DNA of 64,000 nucleotides from Clostridium sp. (GTDB taxonomy: Bacteria; Bacillota; Clostridia; Clostridiales; Clostridiaceae). Numbering within the stretch: the stretch's first letter is position 1; every line of letters begins with the position of its first letter. The stretch lies in assembly GCA_015058405.1 (NCBI GenBank), contig SVCL01000070.1, forward strand, positions 1-64,000, given 5' to 3'. Under the pieces are notes generated by a model. The model was not told the DNA's origin, ran no database searches, and saw only the letters and a list, made by a program, of their open reading frames with translations. The position numbers and the translations under genes were made by a program. This document shows, one piece after another, positions 1 to 8,703 of this stretch.

Positions 1-35
1 GGATGATCTAAAAATTAAAGATAAGAAATAATAAA

Positions 36-95
36 ATCCCTATAAAGATAATTGAGGTGTGATGTAAATCTCAATAACTTTATAGGGATATTTTA
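36..95. terminator. Rho-independent terminator-like hairpin
   Basis: A long stem pairs 36-47 with 78-89, extended by ATTGAG/CTCAAT at 51-56 and 70-75, and is followed by a T-rich run. It probably ends a gene lying to the left of the window. The 290 bases from here to the next gene hold only the thioesterase terminator. Confidence 0.7.
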
Positions 96-318
96 TTACT
101 ATTTTTGAAGCAATAAAAGACGCCAAAACTTTTACGCTTACGATTTATTTACAAGTTGTAATAAATTTATATGAATAATTGATTGTCATATTTGCTTTAA
201 TAATCAATTATTCAAATATAGAACTATAAACTGAAATTATTATAAAGAAAATATATTAGATGCGAATTGAATTTGTATTTATAGAAACAAAGAAAAAATG
301 GAAAGTTTTACAAAATTA

Positions 319-346
319 AAAAGGTTAATATTAAGCTTAACCTTTT
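319..346 (-). terminator. Terminator of the thioesterase gene
   Basis: Ten-bp perfect inverted repeat (319-328 with 337-346) with an 8-nt loop, about 37 nt past the stop codon of the minus-strand thioesterase. It has a T-rich tail on the minus strand. Confidence 0.7.
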
Positions 347-382
347 GTTTATGTGTATGAACTTGAAAAAGTTAGTATCATA

Positions 383-1147
383 TTATTTTACTTTAGGTTT
401 CCATATAGTTTCTAAGATTGCTACAATAACATCATTATTTATATAGATAGTATGTATAAATTTTGTTGTATTGTTTTCATAATCAGGAATGGCTTCTATA
501 GCAGAAACAACATTTTGTTTAGTTGTAATTTCTTTTTTATAGTTAACTTGTATTCTTATTAATTCATAATCGTTTCTTATGTTATCAGGAATTGTGTCAA
601 GAGCCCATGATATGTATTTTGAGTTATTCACATGACCATTTGTATCAAAGTCACTATGTGATATATTGAAGTTTTCTTTAAAGGAGATATTTTGGCAAGT
701 TTTAAGTTTGTCCATATTTACAGCATCATTACCTATGCAATCAAAGTTATGGTAAAGATTGTGCAAATATTGATCGAGTTTTAAAAACTTTTTGTCTTTT
801 AAATCTACTAGCATCCATAAGGCAGTTGCATTCATTATTAAATTATAATTTTCATCAAATATCTCATATTTCACATATAAAAAATATTTTTTTATGCTTA
901 TTGGGTATGTTTTTACTTTTATTTTATCTTTGTATATAGGATACTTTGATATAGAAATATCCCACTTTGATACTATCCATGTTTCTGAGTTAGCATATAG
1001 GTAATCTACTCCTATATTCTTAGTTTCTAATTGTTTAACAAAGATATCTTGTAAAAAATTTATTATTATAAAAAAGTGAACCTTTTTATCTTTTCCAACC
1101 TCATGATAATGTATTTCAAACGTTTTTTCTAACAAATTAACTTTCAT
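383..1147 (-). CDS. Acyl-ACP thioesterase (FatA/FatB-like, bacterial)
   Basis: A 254-residue protein with the double hot-dog layout of bacterial acyl-ACP thioesterases (family PF01643). These enzymes hydrolyse acyl-ACP and release free fatty acids in the cytosol. The diagnostic motif DTNGHVNNSKY lies in the second half (about residue 167). It supplies the Asn and His active-site residues and matches the family pattern D-x-N-x-H-V-N-N. A WIVSKW segment near residue 57 is the equivalent first hot-dog strand. The start is fixed by a strong AAGGAGG ribosome binding site about 7 nt upstream. The gene stands alone, divergent from hcp. The family assignment is confident; chain-length preference cannot be read from sequence. 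Confidence 0.88.
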   Translation of the reverse strand: MKVNLLEKTFEIHYHEVGKDKKVHFFIIINFLQDIFVKQLETKNIGVDYLYANSETWIVSKWDISISKYPIYKDKIKVKTYPISIKKYFLYVKYEIFDENYNLIMNATALWMLVDLKDKKFLKLDQYLHNLYHNFDCIGNDAVNMDKLKTCQNISFKENFNISHSDFDTNGHVNNSKYISWALDTIPDNIRNDYELIRIQVNYKKEITTKQNVVSAIEAIPDYENNTTKFIHTIYINNDVIVAILETIWKPKVK

Positions 1148-1292
1148 GACGCATCCTCCTTAAAAAAAATACTATATATTGAATTATAGCATAAATTTTC
1201 AATAAGAAAAATGTAAGCTGGTGAAATATAAGAAAAATGAAATGTGAATATTATGCTAAATAAATTAGAAAATTATCTGAACTTATAATTGT

Positions 1293-1333
1293 GTAACAAT
1301 GGTTACTGAAATTTTTTTTCTTTTTAATATAAT
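1293..1333 (+). promoter_or_regulatory. hcp promoter with CRP/FNR-type dyad
   Basis: A perfect dyad GTAAC-AATG-GTTAC (1293-1306) lies upstream of a TATAAT -10 box (1328-1333). If transcription starts near 1340 the dyad centre is at about -40.5, the place a CRP/FNR-family activator binds at class II promoters. There is no good -35 box. HcpR, a CRP/FNR-family activator of hcp in clostridia, is the natural candidate, but the protein is not in this window. Confidence 0.5.
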
Positions 1334-1372
1334 AAAAAATGTAAAAAAATTGAGTTTTGTGGAGGTATAAAA

Positions 1373-3016
1373 ATGGATAATAAAATGTTTTGTTTCCAAT
1401 GTCAAGAAACAGCTGGATGCACAGGATGCACACAATTTGGTGTTTGTGGTAAATCACCAGATTTAGCTAGAATGCAAGACCTTTTAATATATACAACAAA
1501 AGGATTATCAGAAATTACTACTAGATTAAGAGCAGAAGGGAAATTAGTAGCAGCTGAAGTTAATCATTTTATAACAATTAGTTTATTTACAACTATAACA
1601 AATGCAAACTTTGATGATGATATATTCTATGCAAGAGTTAAAGAAACTTTAAGAATGAAGAATGAATTATTAGCAGAGTTAACAAATAAGGATAATTTAT
1701 CAGAAGCTGCTTTATGGACAGCAACAACAACTGACGAAATGGATGAAAAGTCTACTAAAGTTGGTGTTTTAACTACTGAAAATGAAGATGTTAGAAGCTT
1801 AAGAGAACTTATTACATACGGACTAAAAGGTATGTCAGCTTACTTAAAGCATGCTAATGAATTAAACTATGATGATGAAGCTGTTAATGAATTTATGCAA
1901 GCTACTTTAGCTAAGCTTTTAGATGATTCATTAAGTATAGACGATCTTATAGCTTTAACATTAGAAACAGGTAAGGTTGGGGTAGATGGTATGGCTCTAT
2001 TAGATAAAGCTAATACTGAATCTTACGGAAACCCAGAAGTTACTAAGGTTAATATAGGTGTAGGTAAGAATCCTGGTATCTTAGTTTCAGGACACGACTT
2101 AAGAGACTTAGAACAATTATTAGAACAAACAGAAGGTACAGGAGTAGACGTATATACTCACTCAGAAATGTTACCAGCTCACTACTATCCAAACTTAAAG
2201 AAGTACAAGCACTTAGTAGGTAACTACGGAAATGCATGGTGGAAGCAAAAAGAAGAATTCGAAAGCTTCAATGGAGCAATTCTTATGACAACTAACTGTA
2301 TAGTACCTCCAACTAAGAAGGAAACATACAAAGAAAGAATGTTTACAACTGGTGCAGCAGGATTTGCAGGATGTAAGCACATTGAAAGAGATGAAAATGG
2401 ACATAAAGACTTCTCAGAAATCATAGAAGTTGCTAAGAAGTGCAAAGCTCCAACAGAAATTGAAACAGGAGAAATTGTAGGTGGATTTGCTCATGCTCAA
2501 GTATTTGCTTTAGCTGATAAGGTAGTAGAAGCAGTTAAGACTGGAGCTATTAAGAAATTTTTCGTAATGGCAGGATGTGACGGTAGAGCTAAATCAAGAA
2601 ACTACTACACAGATTTTGCAAAGGCTCTTCCAAAGGATACAGTTATCCTTACAGCAGGATGTGCTAAGTATAAGTACAACAAGTTAGATCTTGGAGATAT
2701 CGGTGGAATTCCAAGAGTACTAGATGCAGGTCAATGTAATGACTCTTACTCACTAGCTTTAATAGCATTAAAATTAAAAGAAGTATTTGAACTTGAAGAT
2801 ATTAATGAATTACCAATAGCATTCAACATTGCATGGTATGAACAAAAAGCTGTTATAGTATTATTATCATTACTATACTTAGGAGTTAAGAACATTCACT
2901 TAGGACCAACACTTCCAGCATTCCTTTCGCCAAACGTAGCAAAAGTTTTAGTTGAAAACTTTGGTATTGGTGGAATCACTAATGTAGAAGATGATATGGA
3001 AATGTTCTTAAGATAA
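1373..3016 (+). CDS. hcp: Hydroxylamine reductase / hybrid-cluster protein
   Basis: A 547-residue hybrid-cluster (prismane) protein. It carries an Fe-S cluster and an Fe-S-O hybrid cluster and acts in nitrosative stress defence (NO or hydroxylamine reduction). The N-terminal cysteine motif C7-x2-C10 ... C19 ... C25 is the class I arrangement. C-terminal hybrid-cluster motifs are visible: [24 protein letters not shown] and AGQCNDSYS, plus the earlier TTNCIVPP. Length is normal for the class. A GGAGG site at 1361 sets the ATG at 1373. The gene is monocistronic, followed by a terminator and preceded by a promoter with a CRP/FNR-type dyad. Confidence 0.97.
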   Translation: MDNKMFCFQCQETAGCTGCTQFGVCGKSPDLARMQDLLIYTTKGLSEITTRLRAEGKLVAAEVNHFITISLFTTITNANFDDDIFYARVKETLRMKNELLAELTNKDNLSEAALWTATTTDEMDEKSTKVGVLTTENEDVRSLRELITYGLKGMSAYLKHANELNYDDEAVNEFMQATLAKLLDDSLSIDDLIALTLETGKVGVDGMALLDKANTESYGNPEVTKVNIGVGKNPGILVSGHDLRDLEQLLEQTEGTGVDVYTHSEMLPAHYYPNLKKYKHLVGNYGNAWWKQKEEFESFNGAILMTTNCIVPPTKKETYKERMFTTGAAGFAGCKHIERDENGHKDFSEIIEVAKKCKAPTEIETGEIVGGFAHAQVFALADKVVEAVKTGAIKKFFVMAGCDGRAKSRNYYTDFAKALPKDTVILTAGCAKYKYNKLDLGDIGGIPRVLDAGQCNDSYSLALIALKLKEVFELEDINELPIAFNIAWYEQKAVIVLLSLLYLGVKNIHLGPTLPAFLSPNVAKVLVENFGIGGITNVEDDMEMFLR

Positions 3017-3037
3017 TTAAGATATTTCTAAATAAAG

Positions 3038-3079
3038 GTTTGATGGGTTTAAGATTATCTTAAATCTATCAACTTTTTT
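3038..3079 (+). terminator. hcp terminator
   Basis: Hairpin pairing 3038-3053 with 3058-3073, with one G-U-type mismatch region, followed by six T. It lies 22 nt after the hcp stop. Confidence 0.8.
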
Positions 3080-3267
3080 ACGTTATTAATTAAAAATATA
3101 TTTATTATTATTAAGATTATATTGTTATAATTCTATAATTGTATTTTTAATAAAAAAGTACTAGATTAAGTAATAATAAATATAAAATACACATCTGAAT
3201 AAAAATAGACTTAAATATAAAAATAGTGTAGAATTTACAGTAACTTATAAAATGAGGAGGCCTTGAC

Positions 3268-3921
3268 ATGGCATATTCCTTATTTTAGGGTTAGGTATTT
3301 TTAACTAGTCTAATAGAATTTATAACAGGATTTACTTTAGAAAAGATATTTAGTGATAAATGGTGGGACTATTCTAAAGATCCTTTTAATATTAGGGGAT
3401 ATATTTGTTTGAAATTTTCATTGTTATGGGGAGTGGCATGTATTATGGTTTTAGATGTAATTGAACCATTAATATATAATCTTATATGTATAATGCCTAG
3501 AGTTGTTGGATATGGATTGCTTACGATAAGTTTGATTATCTTTTTTATCGACTTTATTGTAACTGTATTAACTATCTTAAAATTTAAAAAGAGATTGTAT
3601 TTAATGGATGAGTTGGCTTGTAAGCTAAGAGAAGTGTCAGATGAAATCGGGGAAAATTTATCTGACGGAGTACTTATAGCTATGGATAAACAAGAAACTG
3701 TAAGAGTAAACGTAGAAGATGTAAAAGAAAAATTTGTGTTAAGAGTAGATATAGAAAAGCGAAGAACAGAAATAGAAGAACTTAAAGATAAGTATAGAAG
3801 GTATTTTATAAATAAACAGTTTGGATATGAACGATTATTTAATGCTTTTACAAATTTACAAAAAGGAAAATGTAAAGAACGCATAGAAAAAATTAAAAAT
3901 ATATGTAATAAACATAATTAA
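3268..3921 (+). pseudogene. Decayed DUF1113-type membrane protein (putative ABC transporter permease family)
   Basis: A good ribosome binding site (GAGGAGG) and ATG at 3268 begin a reading frame that meets two TAG codons after six and eight residues (3286 and 3292). The same frame then continues open to 3921. The later part has the look of the C-terminal half of the DUF1113/CmpB-like family (PF06541): a TSLIEFITGF transmembrane start, then KWWDYS and a GYICLKFSLLWG helix, then two more membrane segments and a charged tail. The N-terminal membrane half is missing, so the gene looks internally deleted with stops at the scar. A shorter product from an internal start near 3409 is possible but has no good ribosome binding site. 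Confidence 0.7.
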
Positions 3922-3961
3922 TTAGGGTTGTATCAAGGGGAATGATAGAGAACTAAAAATA

Positions 3962-4078
3962 TTATGATATAAAAAAAGATAAGATAAATTAGCTTTGTAT
4001 AGACTATTTGATTTTGAAGGATGAAGTACTAATTCCTATCAAAATGTTATACATCACTAATTATTTTATCTTTTTTTA
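3962..4078. repeat. Bidirectional terminator-like repeat, copy A
   Basis: Lies between two convergent genes. The outer ends pair (GATAAGATAAATTAG near 3978 with CTAATTATTTTATC ending at 4070) and run into A/T tracts on both sides. The first 55 bases are nearly identical to positions 33597-33651, and the last 25 nearly identical to 33680-33702, so this is a dispersed element rather than a one-off terminator. Confidence 0.7.
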
Positions 4079-4094
4079 CTATAACATTATAAGT

Positions 4095-4481
4095 TTAATT
4101 GAAATAAAGCTCTCTTTTTCTATAAATAAATAATAGAAGGATTATAGAAGATAAGAATGAACGGAATAACTCAAATATATGAATTCCGTTAAATATAATG
4201 TTTATCGCTAAACTTACTATACATAAAATAGCATAAAGAATTACACCACTTTTCTTTTTATAAAGAATAAGTATAGATGAAATAACAAAAAATATACATG
4301 ATATTAGTTCAGAGTATACCTGAGAATAAGGAATATTAGATACGTCTATAGTATTTTTTATTCTAATTAAGTCGATAGATTGAACTATAACAGTTATAGA
4401 ACAAGCTAAAGTAAAAAGGGTAAGAATAGTTATACCTATTCCAAGCTCTTTATATTTTGGATATTTTAAAGAAAATTTCAT
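4095..4481 (-). CDS. Small membrane protein, unknown function
   Basis: A 128-residue protein with four predicted transmembrane helices (about residues 13-33, 56-74, 78-98 and 106-120) and a short Lys-rich N-terminus. I do not recognise a family. Translation starts at ATG 4481 behind an AGGAGG site 7 nt upstream. It lies 32 bases downstream of the AraC-family gene on the same strand and may be co-transcribed with it. It converges on the broken DUF1113 gene. Confidence 0.7.
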   Translation of the reverse strand: MKFSLKYPKYKELGIGITILTLFTLACSITVIVQSIDLIRIKNTIDVSNIPYSQVYSELISCIFFVISSILILYKKKSGVILYAILCIVSLAINIIFNGIHIFELFRSFLSSIILLLFIYRKRELYFN

Positions 4482-4513
4482 GATTATCCTCCTGTGATTT
4501 TAATTATATATTA

Positions 4514-5194
4514 TTATGAAAAATTTTTATTTCTATATTTTGATGGAGAAACCCCGGTAAAGTTTTTAAAGGTTTTTGAAAAATGGCTTTGGTCATAAAA
4601 TCCTAAAGAAATAGATAAATCTAATATACTTATATCAGTAGTAGTGAGCAAAACCTTAGCCCTATCAATACGTATTTTTTTTGCATATTTCATAATAGAT
4701 ATTCCCATATGTTTTTTGAAACAACTAGATATATAACTAGGTGAAAGATTTAATTCGGTAGCTAATTTATCTAAAGATATTTCTGATTCTATATTAAGAT
4801 GAAGGTGCTTTAAAATTTTATTTATAACGAAGTTATCTGTTACCTCAACATCATAAATCAGTAAATTTATATAAGTGTTAATCATCCCTAGCTCTAAATT
4901 TTGAAGCTCTATTAAAGTGTTTATGGCAGAAATTTGAGCGTAAAATTTATTATAAATAGGATGAAGGTATTTTTTTGATATACCATTTTTGATTATTTCT
5001 TTTGTATATACTGCATTCCATATAATTAGATCATTTCTTTTATTTTCTATAGAAATTTCGTTAGATGCTTCAAAAAAATGTTTTTCTTTAATTATTTCTA
5101 TTATCTTTGGCTTATCCCTAAGTTTAATTAATTCAGAAATTTTATTACTAAATATGTTTATATCAGAAATAAAATTATCAAAATTACTATACAA
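4514..5194 (-). CDS. AraC-family transcriptional regulator
   Basis: About 226 residues. The C-terminal 100 form a standard AraC double helix-turn-helix, with SLDKLATELNLSPSYISSCF as the first and ILDLSISLGFYDQSHFSKTF as the second, ending GVSPSKYR. The N-terminal 120 residues are a family-specific sensing domain I cannot assign. The start is probably TTG at 5194: the sequence AGAGGTGAT lies 7 nt upstream of it, and this same motif would overlap the alternative GTG at 5203. The gene is divergent from the GH13 glycosidase across about 125 bp, so it is a likely regulator of that operon (inference). Confidence 0.88.
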   Translation of the reverse strand: MYSNFDNFISDINIFSNKISELIKLRDKPKIIEIIKEKHFFEASNEISIENKRNDLIIWNAVYTKEIIKNGISKKYLHPIYNKFYAQISAINTLIELQNLELGMINTYINLLIYDVEVTDNFVINKILKHLHLNIESEISLDKLATELNLSPSYISSCFKKHMGISIMKYAKKIRIDRAKVLLTTTDISILDLSISLGFYDQSHFSKTFKNFTGVSPSKYRNKNFS

Positions 5195-5320
5195 AAAAAT
5201 CACCTCTAAAAATAAGTTAAAGTAATTATATACATATTATATAAAATATATACAAATTATTAAAGCTAATTTTGCTATAATTTCTACATAAAGTAAAAGT
5301 GATTAAAAGGGAGTGGGATA

Positions 5321-7042
5321 ATGAATAAATATGGAATATATCATATTACAGAAGCACCTTATGCATATGCAGTAGATGAGAATAGTTTAAATTTAAAAAT
5401 AAGAACAGTAAAGGAAGATATAAAAAAGGTTATTGTATATTACAAAGATAAATATGTTAATAATGAAGGCTATAGAGAAAAAGAAATGACTTTAACATGC
5501 GAAAGTAAGTTGTATAGTTTTTATGAATGTGAAATACAAGTATATAGAAATAGATATGCATATTATTTCAAATTAATTGATAATGATAATGCAGAGGTTT
5601 ACTTAAATGAAAGAGGACTACAAAAAAACTTGGATAATAAAGAGAAATATCCATTTTCATTTCCTTTTATACCTAAAGAAGATGTTTATGAAGATGTAAA
5701 GTGGATTCAAGATAGTGTTGTTTATCAAATATTTCCAGACAGGTTTTGTAATGGAGATAAAAGTATAAATTTAGAGGGGACTTTACCTTGGGGAGAAGGA
5801 GAGTTAACTCATAAAAATATATATGGTGGGGACTTACAAGGAATAATAGATAAGCTTGATTATCTTGAAGATTTAGGAATTGACCTTGTATATGTGACTC
5901 CGGTATTTAAGTCAAATACCCCTCATAAATATAATACAGAAGATTATTTTAATATAGATCCTCAATTCGGAACTGTAGAATTAGCTAAGAAGTTAGTGAA
6001 AAAATGTCATGAAAAAGGTATGAAGGTGGTATTTGATGCTGTTTTCAATCATTCCGGCGATAATTTTTTTGCATTTAAGGATATACTAGAAAAACAAGAA
6101 AAATCAAAATATATAGATTGGTACTTTATAGATAAATTCCCTGTATCTCTAAAAGAGGGAGGTTATTATACCTTTGCTGTTAATCAACGAAATATGCCAA
6201 AGTTTAATACAAATAATAGAGAAGTTAGAGAATATTTATATAAAGTTGGGGAGTATTGGATAAAAGAAGTTGGAATTGATGGATGGAGATTAGATGTTTG
6301 CGATGAGGTAAGTCATGAGTTTTGGAGAGGGTTTAGAAAAAGAATTAAAAGTATTAATAAGGATGCCATTATAGTTGGAGAAATAATGAACGAAGGAGCA
6401 CCTTTCTTAAAGGGAGATCAATTAGATGGAATAATGAATTATACATTTAAAGATGCTGTTACTGATTTCTTTGGAAGCAAAACAATAGATAGTACTGAGT
6501 TCTCAGATTTACTAGCTAATAATAGAATGATATATATGAATTCTGTTGTTAGGCAACTTTGGAATCTTATTGATAGTCATGATACTAAGAGATTTTTAAC
6601 AGAATGCAACGATAATATGGATTTTATGAAACTTGCAGTAGGTTTTCAATTCACTTACCTAGGTATCCCATACATTTATTATGGTGATGAGGTAGGAATG
6701 AATGGAGGAAGTGATCCTCAAAATAGAAAATGCATGGTTTGGGATAAAGAAGATCAAAATCTAGAACTATTTGATTATTATAAGAAGTTAATTAAAATGA
6801 GAAAGAAATATAAGGAACTTGTATATGGAAGATATACAGAAAAATATTGTAAAGATAATGTTATAGCCTTTACTAGGACATTTGAAGATAATAAAATTAC
6901 AGTAGTTATAAATAATAATGAATGTGATAAAGAAATTCCTATGCAACTTAAAGGGATAGAATTATTAACTGATAAAAAGGTTGACTGCAAAGAAAAAATA
7001 AAGATGAAAGCAGCATCAATTATTATAGTAAAGGAAAATTAA
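5321..7042 (+). CDS. GH13 alpha-glycosidase (neopullulanase / cyclomaltodextrinase type)
   Basis: A 573-residue glycoside hydrolase family 13 enzyme with no signal peptide, so cytoplasmic. An N-terminal beta domain (about residues 1-120) of the CBM34 kind precedes the barrel. Conserved regions are visible: DAVFNHSG (region I), GWRLDVCDEV (region II, Asp nucleophile), VGEIMNE (region III, acid/base Glu) and LIDSHDTKRF (region IV, transition-state Asp). The order, DRFCNGD near residue 141 and the length fit the GH13_20 maltodextrin-degrading group. Product specificity (neopullulanase, cyclomaltodextrinase or maltogenic amylase) cannot be told. It is first in a cluster with a hydrolase and a broken PHP gene, divergent from the AraC regulator. 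Confidence 0.92.
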   Translation: MNKYGIYHITEAPYAYAVDENSLNLKIRTVKEDIKKVIVYYKDKYVNNEGYREKEMTLTCESKLYSFYECEIQVYRNRYAYYFKLIDNDNAEVYLNERGLQKNLDNKEKYPFSFPFIPKEDVYEDVKWIQDSVVYQIFPDRFCNGDKSINLEGTLPWGEGELTHKNIYGGDLQGIIDKLDYLEDLGIDLVYVTPVFKSNTPHKYNTEDYFNIDPQFGTVELAKKLVKKCHEKGMKVVFDAVFNHSGDNFFAFKDILEKQEKSKYIDWYFIDKFPVSLKEGGYYTFAVNQRNMPKFNTNNREVREYLYKVGEYWIKEVGIDGWRLDVCDEVSHEFWRGFRKRIKSINKDAIIVGEIMNEGAPFLKGDQLDGIMNYTFKDAVTDFFGSKTIDSTEFSDLLANNRMIYMNSVVRQLWNLIDSHDTKRFLTECNDNMDFMKLAVGFQFTYLGIPYIYYGDEVGMNGGSDPQNRKCMVWDKEDQNLELFDYYKKLIKMRKKYKELVYGRYTEKYCKDNVIAFTRTFEDNKITVVINNNECDKEIPMQLKGIELLTDKKVDCKEKIKMKAASIIIVKEN

Positions 7043-7067
7043 TTTTTAAATAAGAAAGGCTCACAAA

Positions 7068-7757
7068 ATGAAGAATGGATATATAAAATGTAATAGTGCA
7101 AATATATATTATGAGGTATACGGAACGGGAGAAACAATATTATTTTTACATGGAAATGGTGAAGATTTAACATATTTTAAGCCGCAGATAGATTACTTTA
7201 AGGATAAGTATAAGTTAGTTTTAATTGATAGTAGAGGCCATGGAAAGTCTTCTTTTGGTAATGAAGGATTAACTTTAGACTTAATGTGTGATGATGTATT
7301 TCAAGTGTTGGATAAGCTTAATTTAAATAATGTTAATATACTAGGCTTTAGCGATGGAGGAAATATAGCATTAAAAATGGCTTTAAAAGATCAAAGTAAG
7401 ATAAAAACATTAACTCTTATGGGAGCTAATTTAAAGCCGGGAGATATAGTTGATGAAGAACAAATACTAATTAAGTATGAATATAGAATTGAGAAAGAAG
7501 AAAAAAATAAAAAAATATTAGAACTTATGATTAATGAACCTAATATTGATTATAATGATTTAGAGAAGATTAAGGTGAAAACTTTAGTAGTTGCAGGAGA
7601 AAAGGATGCTATAAAGGAAGAGTGTACTAAAAGAATAGCGAATTCTATAGAAAACAGTAAGTTAGAAATACTAGAAGGGGCAGATCATTTTTTATCAAGT
7701 AAAATGCCAGAAGTTTTTAATAATATTTATTCAAAGTTTTTATGTGAGTCTAACTAA
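7068..7757 (+). CDS. Alpha/beta hydrolase
   Basis: A 229-residue alpha/beta-fold hydrolase. The oxyanion motif FLHGNG lies at residues 25-30 and the nucleophile elbow GFSDGG near residue 95. The Asp and His of the triad are likely in the GEKDAI and ADHFLSS segments of the C-terminal third. It has no signal peptide. Its substrate is unknown. It follows the GH13 gene by 25 bp and was probably in one operon with it and the following PHP gene. Confidence 0.85.
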   Translation: MKNGYIKCNSANIYYEVYGTGETILFLHGNGEDLTYFKPQIDYFKDKYKLVLIDSRGHGKSSFGNEGLTLDLMCDDVFQVLDKLNLNNVNILGFSDGGNIALKMALKDQSKIKTLTLMGANLKPGDIVDEEQILIKYEYRIEKEEKNKKILELMINEPNIDYNDLEKIKVKTLVVAGEKDAIKEECTKRIANSIENSKLEILEGADHFLSSKMPEVFNNIYSKFLCESN

Positions 7758-7774
7758 TTTTTTAAGGAGTAGTT

Positions 7775-8279
7775 GTGTATAAGAAAGGCGATTTTCATAT
7801 TCATTCAACTGAATCAGATGGAGAACTTAAACCTGGGGAAATAGTGTTATTAGCTAAAGATAGGCACTTAGATATAATATCAATAACAGATCATAATACT
7901 GTAAGTGGAAATGCCCAGGCTATTAAAGTAGGAAAGATATATATCAGAAGGTGGTAAACTTTCTACTAGTGCAGGAATTGAGTTTTTACATTATTATGGT
8001 GCAAAGGTAGTGCTAGCACATCCTATTGTATTAAAGAAAAATGTGTTTTTAAGGCTTATAGAATTTGATTTTGATGGAATAGAAGCTAAGTATTATAGAA
8101 ATAAGGAAGATGAAACAGAGTACTATATAAATATAGCTAAAGAGAGGAAACTGTTTTATACTGCAGGATCTGATTTTCATTGTATAAATAAAGATGATTA
8201 TAAACATGGAACATTAGGGCAAATATATCTTGAAGAAGATGAAATAGATATATTTTTAAAAAGGTTGTATAGGAAATAA
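7775..8279 (+). pseudogene. PHP-domain phosphoesterase, internally deleted and frameshifted
   Basis: A GTG start at 7775 behind AAGGAG begins a clear PHP domain, with the metal-binding motifs DFHIHSTESDG and SITDHNT. The frame hits TAA at 7955. A second frame (+1) covers 7960-8279 and resembles the C-terminal half of the same family, with VVLAHP and AGSDFH metal-binding motifs. The middle of the domain, normally about 80-100 residues, is missing between the two pieces. This is one gene that lost its centre and frame. Intact relatives resemble the TrpH/YciV-type nucleotide phosphatases. Confidence 0.85.
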
Positions 8280-8300
8280 TAGTTTAGGGCGATGATTTTT

Positions 8301-8339
8301 AAGGTTGAAGAATTACTAGTTGGTTCTTTGACCTTTTTT
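8301..8339 (+). terminator. Terminator after the PHP pseudogene
   Basis: Stem AAGGTT-AAGAA / TTCTT-ACCTT with an 11-nt loop, followed by TTTTTT. It ends the glycosidase/hydrolase/PHP unit. Confidence 0.7.
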
Positions 8340-8491
8340 GTTAAATAATTCAAAGGTTATAATTTATTCCTTAAAAATACCTATTAAAAAAAATATAGAT
8401 GTAAAAAAATAATTGCTTTTGAATTGGAAGTTATTGTTGGAATTAAAATATACAAAAATGGGATACTATAACTAGATAATGGAAAGATTAA

Positions 8492-8513
8492 AATGTGGAA
8501 TTGATACCACATT
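8492..8513 (+). promoter_or_regulatory. Dyad AATGTGG-N8-CCACATT upstream of sucrose operon
   Basis: A perfect 7-bp inverted repeat. Its left part, AATGTGGAATTGATA, recurs as AATGTGGAACTGATA at 8630-8644 inside the scrA promoter spacer, 138 bp away. The pair looks like two binding sites for one regulator. It could instead be an RNA hairpin. The rest of the 424-base gap before scrA holds a terminator, this dyad and the promoter. Confidence 0.45.
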
Positions 8514-8618
8514 TGGTTTTATAAGAAATATTATGTGGGGATATATACCTTTAAAACTATATATATCAAGGGCTTTTGCTGATTAATAAAAAAATATATA
8601 AAAAAATCAAATATATTC

Positions 8619-8679
8619 TTGACATGGGAAATGTGGAACTGATATTATAAGTACAGAAAGAAAATAAGTAAACCGTTAC
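8619..8679 (+). promoter_or_regulatory. scrA promoter and candidate ScrR/LacI-type operator
   Basis: TTGACA (8619-8624), 18-bp spacer and TATTAT (8643-8648). The spacer contains the repeated AATGTGGAACTGATA motif. A GTAA-ACCG-TTAC semi-palindrome (8668-8679) lies about 15 bp past the expected start, a typical position for a LacI-family repressor. The repressor gene scrR is in the operon. Which of the two sites binds ScrR is not resolved. Confidence 0.55.
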
Positions 8680-8703
8680 AATAAATAAAAGGAGGTCTAA
8701 AAC

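Noticed and set aside
3369..3884. 171-codon minus-strand open frame
   Set aside because: It overlaps the DUF1113 remnant antisense, has no ribosome binding site and reads as a low-complexity mirror of the membrane helices.
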